Shown: in pieces, positions 1 through 8,470 of the stretch
How the letters are laid out: every line of letters starts with the position of its first letter
How positions within the stretch are numbered: the stretch's first letter is position 1
Made by a program: the position numbers and the translations under genes
Assembly (NCBI GenBank): GCA_903898755.1
Contig: CAIUGT010000084.1
Span: 1-41,841 of the forward strand
From: an uncultured bacterium
GTDB taxonomy: Bacteria > Planctomycetota > Phycisphaerae > Phycisphaerales > SM1A02
Reading direction: 5' to 3'
Length of the DNA stretch: 41,841 nt
The notes under the pieces: generated by a model
Databases searched by the model: none
The model's input: only the letters and a program-made list of their open reading frames with translations
What the model was told of the DNA's origin: nothing

Positions 1-1
1 C

Positions 2-1855
2 GAGCAAGCGCGCTTGCAAGAGATTGAACAAGCGCGACAAGAAGCGCAAGCCCGCGCCGAGGCCGAGGCCCGATTTGCGCAGGAACAAAAACTGGCGCAA
101 CAACAAGCCGCGCAACAAGCCAATCTTGCCGCTCGCGCTCAAAGGCTTGATTCCATGAAATCCACGCACGCCGCTTCTATTGCGCAATTGCAAAGCGAAA
201 TACAAATGGCGGAGGTCGATCGCCAAGGCTCGCAAAAGACGCTTCGTGAAATTGAAGATCGAATTGATCAAGCAGAGCAAATGCATCAGCAAGTTTCCGT
301 GGCCCGCGACGCCGCGGACCAGGTTCGCGCGCAAGCTGTTCAGTCAACAGAAACTGCGAATCAGCTTAGAAATGCCTCGGAAAGCGCGTTACTTGAAGCC
401 AGGCGTTTGATGCAAGAGGCGGATCAGTTTCGCGCTTCTGCCGCCGCGTCAAAGGCCCATGCGGAATCCATTCGCGCCGCCGCGCAAACCGATCGAGCGG
501 CCGCGCAAGAAGCTGAAACCCGCTGGGCGCGGGATCAAAAGTTGGCGCAAGAAGCCATCGCGCGTTCGGAAGCCACGCGCGCAATTGTGGTGGAGGCTCA
601 ACAGCGCGCGGAGCGGGCGCAGAGTGTGGCGCGCGAATCTGAAAGTCGCGCCACTCGCTTTGAAGAAGCCGTGCGCATTGCCACCGAGCAAGCGTTGCAA
701 GAGCGCGCGTTGGTGCAAACCATGCTTGATCGAGTGGAGCGTGAACGCGCTTCGGTGGAGGAGGCCCGTCACCGCGCTGATGAGGAGCGTGTTGCGGCCG
801 ATGCGGCGCAGCGTCGCGCCAATGAACAACGAATTGTGGCGGAAGAAGCGGCGCGTCGAGCGGATGTTGAACGTCTGGCCGCTGAGCAGGCATTCGCGCG
901 CGCTGATGCTGCTGCTGCGCGCGAGCGTGAACTTGTGGAAAATGTTGAGAAGCAGCGCGAGCTTGCTGTGGAAGCCATGCGCCGTGCGGATGAATTGTTG
1001 GTCACCGCAAAGATTGCAACCGATGAGGCCAGTATCGCGCGCGCGGAACTTGGCCAAGCTATAAACATGTTGGAGCGTGATCGCTCCGCGGAAATCGAGG
1101 CTCGCGCCGCGGCTGATCGTGAACGCACCGTGGCGATTGAAGCGGAGCGCAGCGCCCGCCGTGAACGCGAAGCCGTGGAACTTGCGAATGGGCGTTTATA
1201 TAGGGAAATCGAAGCAATTCGTGAGGCCGATGCCCAGGCTGAAACGGCGTCCGCGCAGGCGCGCGAGGCCACCGCGCTGAGCGAGGATAAGCAACGGCAA
1301 GCAAGCGACGCGCAGGCGCGCGTGGAAAAACTTCTTGCGGAGTCTGAGTTGGCGCAGGCGGAAGCCGCGCGGCTTGAGCAAGAGGTGGAGCGTGTGGAAC
1401 GCGACCTTGATCGCCGCCGCGCGATGGCGCAAGAACAAGCGAATCGTTTACGCGAGCGTGGAGAAGCGTGTGAACGGTTGCGTCAAGCTGTAGATGCGGC
1501 CGAAAAGAATTTAAAGTTGGAACTCGAAGCCATGTCACTGGATGAGCAAGCGGTGCGTGAAGGATCCGCGGCATCGGAAACATTGGAGCGACTTGGAAAA
1601 ACACTGGCTGAGGCGCAATCCGCCGCTGCGCACATTCAACAACAGCGACGCGCGGTGCAAGCGGAGCATGAATTGCTTGCCGATCAAGAAGCGATTGCGT
1701 TGCGTCGCCAACTGGAGCTCGATCAAGAGTTGACCCAACGAGTTGAAAGCGCCCGCAAGCGTGAGCATGAGGCCCGCCATCGCGCCAATCAATTGCGTGG
1801 CGAATTGCAGGACTTGGCTCCGCTTCAAGATGAATCAAAACGCGACGTCGCTTAA
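2..1855 (+). CDS. Ala/Glu/Arg-rich coiled-coil protein, C-terminal part (5' end outside window)
   Basis: The frame is open to the left edge of the window, so the N-terminus is missing; the TTG at 14 is only an internal leucine codon. The visible ~617 residues are almost entirely Ala, Glu, Gln and Arg with no Cys, Trp-poor, and read as one long coiled coil. Residues encoded by 731-940 form five consecutive 14-residue (two-heptad) units of the type RADxERxxAExAxR. No enzymatic motif, membrane segment or signal peptide is visible in this part. The C-terminus ends in a mixed charged segment (…SKRDVA). The chemoreceptor gene downstream starts 147 bp later and may or may not be co-transcribed. A structural or scaffold role is possible, but function is not known; the missing N-terminus could carry a defining domain. 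Confidence 0.75.
   Translation, partial: EQARLQEIEQARQEAQARAEAEARFAQEQKLAQQQAAQQANLAARAQRLDSMKSTHAASIAQLQSEIQMAEVDRQGSQKTLREIEDRIDQAEQMHQQVSVARDAADQVRAQAVQSTETANQLRNASESALLEARRLMQEADQFRASAAASKAHAESIRAAAQTDRAAAQEAETRWARDQKLAQEAIARSEATRAIVVEAQQRAERAQSVARESESRATRFEEAVRIATEQALQERALVQTMLDRVERERASVEEARHRADEERVAADAAQRRANEQRIVAEEAARRADVERLAAEQAFARADAAAARERELVENVEKQRELAVEAMRRADELLVTAKIATDEASIARAELGQAINMLERDRSAEIEARAAADRERTVAIEAERSARREREAVELANGRLYREIEAIREADAQAETASAQAREATALSEDKQRQASDAQARVEKLLAESELAQAEAARLEQEVERVERDLDRRRAMAQEQANRLRERGEACERLRQAVDAAEKNLKLELEAMSLDEQAVREGSAASETLERLGKTLAEAQSAAAHIQQQRRAVQAEHELLADQEAIALRRQLELDQELTQRVESARKREHEARHRANQLRGELQDLAPLQDESKRDVA
731..940 (+). repeat. five tandem 14-residue coiled-coil repeats inside the coiled-coil gene
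   Basis: In frame, five consecutive 42-bp units encode 14-residue blocks beginning RVERER, RADEER, RANEQR, RADVER and RADAAA. The protein period is exact, while the DNA copies have diverged. The unit equals two heptads, as expected for a regular coiled coil that grew by duplication. Confidence 0.6.
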
Positions 1856-2002
1856 CGTGTACGACAACTATTTCGTGTCACGATTGATGATCGAATCGCC
1901 TCTTGCAGCCTAGTGACATAGTCGCATTTGAATGAATCAGTCTTGCGAAATCGCAACACGCTTTTCCACGCAAAGCCCTTGAATCTCCGCTAATCTGATT
2001 CA

Positions 2003-4138
2003 ATGAATATCCGCTTTCACCGCAGCCTTCTTGGGCAATTTATTCTCTTTGGAATTGTGCCTTTCCTTGCGGTTGCAATCCTAAGCGCGCAGGTTGGCGG
2101 TTATCGAATAACCAAATTATTGCGCGGTCTTGGCGAAGAGGAAGTGCTTGTGGACGCTCGAACTATCGCGAGCAATATCAATGATCAAAATAATACGGCA
2201 ATACAAATTGCTCAACTCTTGGCAACTGCCGCGGAGTATGGTTTTTTTGGCAAGCGCGAGGAAAGTATGGCGTTCACGCGCGAAGTCCTGGAGCGATCAC
2301 CTGAATTTTATGGAGTGCATTATTGCTATGAGCCAAACGCCGATGGAAAAGATTCCTTCTATCTCAAGGCGAAAGCCAATGCCAGCGTGATGGGAAATGA
2401 AACCGATGGACATGGGGTAGTCGGCGCGAAGAATGCCGGCGCATCTTTGCCCGCCGCCGCCATTGATCCAAACGGCAGGTTTATTCCGTATTGGTTTCGT
2501 GACTCCACACAAGGCGACAAGATTGCGCTGAAACCTTTGGCTGAATTTGAAAATTCTTGGTACCAAAGTCCGATGCGAAATTGGCGCGACCGAAAAAGTC
2601 GTGACGCGACCTTGACAGAGCCTTACACATATGAGGGAACCATGATGACCGAGTGCACCGTGCCCTTGGTGATTGATGGAAAATTCGTAGGCACGACCGG
2701 CGTTGACCGCGCGCTGACTGGAATTCAAGCTGCGTTGCAAACATTGGCCAACGAATCTGGAAACAATGTGTTTTTGGTTTCCAAAGGCGGAAAATTTATT
2801 GGCGCGGTTTCACCTGTGGACGCAAGTGGCAATCAATTGACCGACTTTGCAGGTTTAAAGACCAAAGAAGTATCGGCAACCGTATGGGCACCCATTTTTC
2901 AACCACTGGTCAGCGCTGACTCCGGGACCTTGTGGATGGATGACCCCGCAACTCAAGTCGAAACAATTTTTGCGGCGGCCAAAATTCCAACTGGTGGATG
3001 GACTGTCGTGGTGCAAGTTCCCCCAGGAATCATCCAAGCCAGAATTTCTGATTTCACATGGACAAACTCAGTCATCTCTGGTGTTGGAATTATTTTCGTG
3101 GCGTTCCTTCTTATGCGTTTGGCAAATCGTCTTGCGGGCAAAATTAAAAATGCCGCCGCTGCCGCCGCATTTGTTGCGCAAGGCGATCTCAGTCGCCGTT
3201 ACGCGGATCCAACAAACCGTGATGAGTCTGGTCAACTTTTGGAATCCATGGATGTGATGGGACAACGCTTGAGCAGTTTGGTTGGAAAAGTTCGGGAAGC
3301 CACCATCACGATCACTGGAACAGCCAATGAAATGACCGCGGCAAGCCGTCAACAAGACGAGGTCGCACAATCATTCGGAGCAAGTTCGAGTGAAATTGCC
3401 GCGGCTATTCGACAAATTTCCACCACGGGCTCCGAGTTGTTCCGCACCATGGAAACTGTTTCTTCCGGCGCAAAAGAATCGGCGCGCTTGGCAGGAGAGG
3501 GGCGAACAGATTTGCAAGACATGGCCGTCACCATGGACGCGCTCGCCACAGCCACCGGCGATATTTCAGGCCGCTTGTCGGCGATCAATGAGAAGGCCTC
3601 CAACATTAACGCGATTGTGATTGCCATTACCAAGGTTGCGGATCAAACGAATTTGCTTTCAGTAAACGCGGCGATTGAGGCGGAAAAAGCTGGCGAAAGT
3701 GGCAAGGGCTTCTTGGTGGTCGCGCGTGAAATTCGTCGCCTCGCCGATCAGACCGCTTCGGCCACGCTGGACATTGAGCGCATGGTTGAGCAAATGCAGG
3801 CCGCTGTCTCTGGCGGCGTGATGGAAATGGATCGCTTCGCCGATCAAGTGCGCCGCGGTGTTGGACAAGTCAACACCATTGGGCTGCGACTGGCGGGCGT
3901 GATTCAAGGTGTGGGTGAAATTGGCGGACAATTTGGCGAGGTGACCAGTGGCATGCAAAGCCAAGTGCAAGGCGCCGAGCAAATTCGTCAAAGCATGGAC
4001 GGCTTATCAAGCAATGCCGCGCGCGCGCGTGACGCGACCAAAGAATTTTCTGAGGCCGCGCAGTCTTTAATTCTTTCCATCAGCGCGTTGCGCGAAGCCG
4101 TCGCTCTGTTTCGCCTTGCGGAACAGAACAAGCACTAA
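2003..4138 (+). CDS. WspA-like methyl-accepting chemotaxis protein with periplasmic Cache-type sensor
   Basis: A 711-residue transmembrane receptor. Residues ~8-30 form a first membrane helix, ~31-350 an extracytoplasmic sensor region resembling a double Cache domain (YSPMRNWRD-like and TVPLVIDGKFVGTTGVD segments), and ~354-373 a second helix. A HAMP-like linker follows, then a long helical signalling domain. The hairpin tip at ~545-585 reads VADQTNLLSVNAAIEAEKAG, then GFLVVAREIRRLADQT and, further on, GVMEMDRFADQVRRG. This is the tip signature of WspA-class receptors (surface-sensing, c-di-GMP signalling in Pseudomonas) rather than the usual LALNAAIEAARAGE form. There is no CheB/CheR-binding pentapeptide at the C-terminus. 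No CheA, CheW or other Wsp genes are present nearby. The stop codon abuts, with no gap, the stop of the convergent DsrE-like gene. Family assignment is firm; ligand unknown. Confidence 0.92.
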   Translation: MNIRFHRSLLGQFILFGIVPFLAVAILSAQVGGYRITKLLRGLGEEEVLVDARTIASNINDQNNTAIQIAQLLATAAEYGFFGKREESMAFTREVLERSPEFYGVHYCYEPNADGKDSFYLKAKANASVMGNETDGHGVVGAKNAGASLPAAAIDPNGRFIPYWFRDSTQGDKIALKPLAEFENSWYQSPMRNWRDRKSRDATLTEPYTYEGTMMTECTVPLVIDGKFVGTTGVDRALTGIQAALQTLANESGNNVFLVSKGGKFIGAVSPVDASGNQLTDFAGLKTKEVSATVWAPIFQPLVSADSGTLWMDDPATQVETIFAAAKIPTGGWTVVVQVPPGIIQARISDFTWTNSVISGVGIIFVAFLLMRLANRLAGKIKNAAAAAAFVAQGDLSRRYADPTNRDESGQLLESMDVMGQRLSSLVGKVREATITITGTANEMTAASRQQDEVAQSFGASSSEIAAAIRQISTTGSELFRTMETVSSGAKESARLAGEGRTDLQDMAVTMDALATATGDISGRLSAINEKASNINAIVIAITKVADQTNLLSVNAAIEAEKAGESGKGFLVVAREIRRLADQTASATLDIERMVEQMQAAVSGGVMEMDRFADQVRRGVGQVNTIGLRLAGVIQGVGEIGGQFGEVTSGMQSQVQGAEQIRQSMDGLSSNAARARDATKEFSEAAQSLILSISALREAVALFRLAEQNKH

Positions 4139-4672
4139 TCAAGTTTGAAACAGCGTGTAGCCCTTGGATTGCAAGTCCATCACGCGCAACCAACCATCGT
4201 TGTCCACTTTCACAGCGGGCAAAAGATCGGCGTTTCCAACGCCCAATTCCTTCATGCGTCCGCCACACACTTCGGTGTCGGCGCCAGACTTCTGAAGATC
4301 CGTCACCAAACTTTTCCACGGATTTCCAGTTGTGGTTCCCATGACTCGGTTAAACGCGGCGTCATTCAATGCCAACACCAGAGCAGGACCATCAAACACA
4401 AAAATTAAACTGACTTGCTTGGTGCCCGCTGCTTTCGCCTGCGCAATGGCGTCGCGCCAATCTGCAATGCCATAGAAAATCACATCGGCGCCAGGGCGGC
4501 GGTTGGCGTAGACAACGGTTTGCCACTTATCCATTTTTGAGTTGATGTCTGCCGTGACCGCGGGCGCGGGAGTGAGGCGCGTAGCTGGAGCGCCCGCAAA
4601 AGGTTGGGTCGCATTGGCGCAACCAAATGCGGCGAGAGATCCCAGCACGAATATGAAAGTTGTTCGAATCAT
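4139..4672 (-). CDS. DsrE-family protein with N-terminal signal/lipoprotein-like segment
   Basis: A longer frame begins at 4798, but I choose the ATG at 4672 because it opens with a signal sequence (MIRTTFIFVLGSLAAFGC) and because the longer version would run into the divergent channel gene. The 177-residue product has a hydrophobic leader followed by Cys, so it may be a lipoprotein, although the lipobox is not ideal. The mature part matches the DsrE/DsrF-like fold: a VSLIFVFDGPALVLAL strand-loop, GNPWKSLVTDLQKSGADTEV, a Cys at the CGGRMKELG motif, and a C-terminal LQSKGYTLFQT. DsrE-like proteins handle sulfur in some pathways, but many single exported members have no known role. It has no sulfur-oxidation neighbours here. 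No clear Shine-Dalgarno sequence is seen. Confidence 0.75.
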   Translation of the reverse strand: MIRTTFIFVLGSLAAFGCANATQPFAGAPATRLTPAPAVTADINSKMDKWQTVVYANRRPGADVIFYGIADWRDAIAQAKAAGTKQVSLIFVFDGPALVLALNDAAFNRVMGTTTGNPWKSLVTDLQKSGADTEVCGGRMKELGVGNADLLPAVKVDNDGWLRVMDLQSKGYTLFQT

Positions 4673-4744
4673 GCTGAAAGCATAATCGCATATGGATTCA
4701 ATCGCTTGCTGGTAAAAAAACCAAAAATGCGTCAGAATACAAAC

Positions 4745-6316
4745 ATGGATTCCCTTGTACAGGCGCAGTTGAATGTTGAATCGATTCCCCCCATTCATCC
4801 TGTTGCGACAATCATTATTTGGTTGTTCGCTCTTTACGCCACGGTACTGGGTGTGAAACTTTTGTTCAAAACCAAAGGTGATTCCCGCGGTTTAGGAATG
4901 GGCTTGCTCATTGCGGTGTTTGGTTGGGCCGGCATTGCCGCGAGTTGGGAATATGTCATTAGCGTGGTCATTCACAACCCGGATGAAATCAGCACGCTCA
5001 GCGTTCCTATTTTCCGCTCCATTATGGAGTTTGGATTGTTGATGGCGCTGGTCAGTTTCACGTTGGTGGTGTTCAGCAATGTATGCATCACGGTCAAAGG
5101 AAGTGACATCATTCGTCTGCAGAAAGCGCTTCTGCGATTTGGCTTGTGGATTCTGGGGCTGTCCGTGATTTATCAAGTTCACTTCGCGGGGCAATATTCA
5201 ATCAAGACGTTGGTGATTGGAGTTGGTGGAGCATTGGTGTTTGTGATCGGTCTTGGTTTGCAGCGCACGCTCACAAATCTTTTCTCCGGCTTCGATTTAC
5301 AGGCCGATCATGTGTTTAAAAAAGGTGACATGGTGCAAATAGGTGTTGGCGGCCTTGAAGGCGTGGTGTGGGACACCAGTTTGCGCTCCACGCGTATCCA
5401 CACACTTGATGGACAAATGTTAATCGTGGCCAATGGCGAGTTGTTGACCAAAGAAGTCTTGAATTTGGATTACCCCACACGGGCCTTGCGTGTCCGGCGC
5501 CATATCGGCATTTCATACACCACCCCGCCTATGCGCGCCAAGGATGTCATGTTGCAAGTGTTGCGGCAAGATTCCGCGGTCTTGAAATCGCCCGCTCCAG
5601 CCGTGTACTTGATCAGTTACGGCGACTCATCCATTAATTATGAATTGCGATTTTGGGTGGCTGACCGACGCGTGATGGATGAAAATGTGGACAGCGTTTT
5701 GAGTCGCGTGTGGTATGCACTGCGTGAAAGCGACATTGAGATTCCTTTCCCGCTTCGAACCATTCGCATGGTGGACATGAAGGCCGATGCGCAGCAAGTC
5801 GAAGCGTGTGAGGCACACGTTTCGCAAACGGAACAGATCGTTAGCAAATGTCCACTTTTTGATGAGTCCCACATGAGCAGTTCCGAGCGGCGCGAATTGT
5901 CGCGGGACGCTCAAGAAATTGAATTAAAACCTGGTGAGTTGGCTGTTCGTCAAGGCGAAGAGAGCGATCACATGTATTTGCTTGTGCGCGGATCGGTTCG
6001 CGTGCTTTTGAAGGGCAGGGAGCCAATTGAAATTCTGGCTCCACATTGGTTTGGTGAAATGGCGTTGTTGCTGAATCAACCCCGGTCCGCCGATGTGGTG
6101 GCTGGTGAACATGGCGTGTCATTGTTGCGATTTGCGAAAGTCAGCGTCCTGCCTGTCCTGAAACGAAGACCAGAATTTGCCAAGGAATTGCGGCAAATTT
6201 TAGAAGAGCGACGCGTTGTATCGGGTCTACAAGATGAATCGCGTAATTCTTCCACTTTCAATGAGCGGGTCGGACGTTTGGTCAAGCGCGTATTGGCCTC
6301 GCTTGTTCCTTGGTAA
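4745..6316 (+). CDS. MscS-family ion channel fused to cyclic nucleotide-binding domain (bCNG type)
   Basis: From the ATG at 4745 the product is 523 residues; ATG 4727 is an alternative, and the frame open from 4604 overlaps the divergent gene and is unlikely to be translated. Several membrane helices fill the first ~155 residues. The MscS pore helix and gate region follow at ~155-182 (GGALVFVIGLGLQRTLTNLF), then the beta domain (GDMVQIGVGGLEGVV…VANGELL) and the alpha/beta vestibule domain. Residues ~369-480 form a cNMP-binding domain whose phosphate-binding cassette is intact (FGEMALLLNQPRSADV at ~436-451, with the key Glu and Arg). This is the layout of bacterial cyclic-nucleotide-gated channels derived from MscS; such channels respond to cAMP/cGMP and are often poorly mechanosensitive. 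Located in the inner membrane. The stop lies 11 bp from the convergent gene. Confidence 0.9.
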   Translation: MDSLVQAQLNVESIPPIHPVATIIIWLFALYATVLGVKLLFKTKGDSRGLGMGLLIAVFGWAGIAASWEYVISVVIHNPDEISTLSVPIFRSIMEFGLLMALVSFTLVVFSNVCITVKGSDIIRLQKALLRFGLWILGLSVIYQVHFAGQYSIKTLVIGVGGALVFVIGLGLQRTLTNLFSGFDLQADHVFKKGDMVQIGVGGLEGVVWDTSLRSTRIHTLDGQMLIVANGELLTKEVLNLDYPTRALRVRRHIGISYTTPPMRAKDVMLQVLRQDSAVLKSPAPAVYLISYGDSSINYELRFWVADRRVMDENVDSVLSRVWYALRESDIEIPFPLRTIRMVDMKADAQQVEACEAHVSQTEQIVSKCPLFDESHMSSSERRELSRDAQEIELKPGELAVRQGEESDHMYLLVRGSVRVLLKGREPIEILAPHWFGEMALLLNQPRSADVVAGEHGVSLLRFAKVSVLPVLKRRPEFAKELRQILEERRVVSGLQDESRNSSTFNERVGRLVKRVLASLVPW

Positions 6317-6327
6317 GAACGGGTCAT

Positions 6328-7455
6328 TCAATTGGCAAACGGGTCGTGAAATTCAAACTGAATTGATCGCTGCCCTTCGTCGCCCGTCAGCAACACCAAC
6401 ACGTCTGGTCGCTTTCCGATCATGTCAAGTGGAATTTCAAATGACCATGACGTGGTCACGGGGGCATTGGGATCTTGTTGACCCAGAACGACAACGCTTT
6501 GGCCTTTGACATGCTTGCCTGCAAAATCCAGAACAACTTCAGCAACAATATTTGAGGTGGGAATGCGTGTGATTTCCACGGAAAAGACAGTGGATACATT
6601 GCATGAATATTCATTGACTTTCAACCCGCGCTTCGCCAATGCCGTTGTCAGCAACTCTTTGGATTGAAATAATTTTGTTGCGCCGTCTATGGTGTTGCTT
6701 TTATCTACGCCGATTCTGATTTTGGTATCTGGTGGAATTGTTTCTGTTGGAAGAATTTTTACCACGCCCAGTCCATCTGATTGTCTGGGTTTGCTTGAGT
6801 AAATTGGCTTGCCAGCCGAATTCACCAAAAACAAATTGGGTGGCGCGCCTTTCTTTTCATTGGAGTAGGCAAATTGCAAATTGAATCGTTGTTGCTCTCC
6901 AAGTTCCTTCAGCTTAAATCCCTTCGCTTCCAACAGACTGCTCTGAGCCGATTGGTTCATTTGCCGTGCTTGCGGAGGAATTCGTATGACATTTTTTCCA
7001 AGTTTCAGTTCGAGAGTGCCAGTAATTTTTGTGATCTTTGTAAGCGCTTCCTCAGGATTGACAATGAGACCAAGCGCAAATGCGGGGGAGTCACCGATCA
7101 TTTCTGCCTCAGTGCTTGCATCACGCCATGCGGCATGGTTTGCGTCACCAAGCATTGGCGAAATTTTGATCACGTTTCCAGCTGAATCCATGGCGGATAG
7201 CGAGGTCAAACGAAATGTTTTTGTAATTGCTCCGCGTTCACCGCCCCAACACAATTGAGTCAATGACTTTGTACTGGCCTGATCAGATCCAGATTCGGCG
7301 CTTTTTTCAGGCGTGTAGGCAAGAAAAACATTCACACCGTTTGGCGAATTCGAAGCCAATTGATTGGGAATGATGCGAGGTGATGTGACAGGTGCAAGCG
7401 CCAGCGTTGTGAACGCAACTCCTAGGTATGCACATCGAATTAGAACGGATCTCAT
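6328..7455 (-). CDS. exported protein of unknown function
   Basis: I do not recognise this 375-residue protein. It begins with a plausible Sec signal peptide (basic MRSVLIR, then a hydrophobic stretch to ~residue 21). The mature part is beta-rich with alternating hydrophobic strands, two Cys residues, no obvious catalytic motif and no C-terminal anchor. Recurrent segments such as LELKLGKNVIRIPP and AEVVLDFAGKHVKGQSVVV look like immunoglobulin-like or carbohydrate-associated beta-sandwich strands, but this is only an impression. ATG at 7455 has no convincing Shine-Dalgarno. It stands convergent to the channel gene (11 bp gap) and downstream of the PEP-CTERM gene's terminator, so it is probably a single-gene transcript. 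Confidence 0.7.
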   Translation of the reverse strand: MRSVLIRCAYLGVAFTTLALAPVTSPRIIPNQLASNSPNGVNVFLAYTPEKSAESGSDQASTKSLTQLCWGGERGAITKTFRLTSLSAMDSAGNVIKISPMLGDANHAAWRDASTEAEMIGDSPAFALGLIVNPEEALTKITKITGTLELKLGKNVIRIPPQARQMNQSAQSSLLEAKGFKLKELGEQQRFNLQFAYSNEKKGAPPNLFLVNSAGKPIYSSKPRQSDGLGVVKILPTETIPPDTKIRIGVDKSNTIDGATKLFQSKELLTTALAKRGLKVNEYSCNVSTVFSVEITRIPTSNIVAEVVLDFAGKHVKGQSVVVLGQQDPNAPVTTSWSFEIPLDMIGKRPDVLVLLTGDEGQRSIQFEFHDPFAN

Positions 7456-7527
7456 GAGGAATTATTCTACCGATGAACCAATTTGTCCGAACATGAATCG
7501 AGAACGCTTGGGAGAACAATGAGTTCG

Positions 7528-7566
7528 CAAAAACACAACAGCCGCGGCGAAATGCCACGGCTGTTG
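7528..7566 (-). terminator. Rho-independent terminator of the PEP-CTERM gene
   Basis: CAACAGCCG (7536-7544) pairs perfectly with CGGCTGTTG (7558-7566); after a one-base mismatch the stem continues with GGC/GCC around a GAAAT loop. On the minus strand it is followed by TGTGTTTTTGCG, a short T run. It lies 20 bp past the stop at 7586. Confidence 0.8.
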
Positions 7567-7585
7567 GAGAAATTCAATCTGAGAA

Positions 7586-8179
7586 TTAGGCTCTTCGACG
7601 ACGGCTTGTCAAACCAGCAAGTCCAAGCAGCGCAACCGCACCTGGAGCCGGAACATAGCCAATCGTGAGTGCTTCTGCGGCGGAGAATGTCACGCCAGTT
7701 GAGCCAATGTGGCTCAACTCAAGCGAAGCAATGCTTGCGCCCGTGGTAATAAAACCGCTGAACGTTGTTTGTGAGGAGATGGATCGAATGAAGGTTGTTC
7801 CATCACTTAACTTGATCTTCATAAGACCACTCTTGTATGCGCCCGCGGCATCAACATAATGGAACAGACCGCCAATGCCGTAGACATTGCCGGAAGAGAA
7901 GTCGAATTTAAGAGTGTCAGTAGCTACTACTGTTTGAACAACTCCAGCTTGACCAAGAACACCAGTGGCGGATGAGGCCTTCCATGCGTAATCGCCTGTA
8001 CCGCCGGTAAAGAAGGCGGCGTTTCCGGAATACGATTCAAATGTTTGGTCGAAATTCGCCAGGGAACTTTCCAACAACCCTGCGTTAAATACTGCGGCGT
8101 TGTCAAAAACTAAAACAGCAGCGAAGGTGGTTGAGGAAATAAAAGTTGCAACTGCGGCGACGAAGGGGAACGTGCGCAT
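7586..8179 (-). CDS. PEP-CTERM sorting-domain protein
   Basis: The 197-residue exported protein has a signal peptide (about residues 1-20, ending TTFAA), a low-complexity beta-rich body with no Cys, and a C-terminal sorting signal at ~174-197: a VPAPGA motif (planctomycete variant of VPEP), a hydrophobic helix ALLGLAGL, and a terminal RRRR cluster. Such proteins are exported and processed by an exosortase, ending at the cell surface or in extracellular polymer. The body resembles the many short PEP-CTERM proteins whose only shared feature is the tail. The start at 8179 is supported by a CTGGAG Shine-Dalgarno about 8 nt upstream. A strong hairpin terminator follows. No exosortase gene is in the window. 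Confidence 0.88.
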   Translation of the reverse strand: MRTFPFVAAVATFISSTTFAAVLVFDNAAVFNAGLLESSLANFDQTFESYSGNAAFFTGGTGDYAWKASSATGVLGQAGVVQTVVATDTLKFDFSSGNVYGIGGLFHYVDAAGAYKSGLMKIKLSDGTTFIRSISSQTTFSGFITTGASIASLELSHIGSTGVTFSAAEALTIGYVPAPGAVALLGLAGLTSRRRRA

Positions 8180-8301
8180 AGTGGGACTCCAGACCGTTTA
8201 TCGAATTTTTAAAGTGAGGGAACGTGAAAGGGAACGTTAAGTAAGGGAAGTATTAGAAACATGTCGCGGAATCAAGGAAAAACAAATTGAAGTCACAATA
8301 A

Positions 8302-8360
8302 TATTGGATATTCCAATAATAATTTTTAAAATTTCATTTGAAATCGAATAAGTTATTGGA
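8302..8360 (+). promoter_or_regulatory. AT-rich spacer with repeated TATTGGA half-sites upstream of adenine deaminase
   Basis: The ~290-bp divergent spacer (8180-8470) between the PEP-CTERM and deaminase genes is AT-rich. It contains a perfect inverted repeat TATTGGA-TAT-TCCAATA (8302-8318), a second inverted repeat ATTTCA-TT-TGAAAT (8331-8344), and a third TATTGGA copy at 8354-8360. This arrangement suits an operator, but no regulator is known. I see no purine riboswitch core here. The rest of the spacer shows nothing I can name. Confidence 0.3.
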
Positions 8361-8470
8361 CAAATTTTGGTTTACAAGCAAAATCAAATGAAATGTGGCC
8401 AATGTGCTCTACAAAATGGCGGCTGCAAGGCACCAAGTTGGAAAGATTGTGGTCTATCTTGAAACTCACC

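Noticed and set aside
449-1838. Several long open frames on both strands over the coiled-coil gene
   Set aside because: GC-biased repeats of Ala/Arg/Glu codons leave all frames open; only the main frame has a coherent coiled-coil period.
8180-8470. Purine riboswitch before ade
   Set aside because: No recognisable purine aptamer core or transcription-terminator switch is present.
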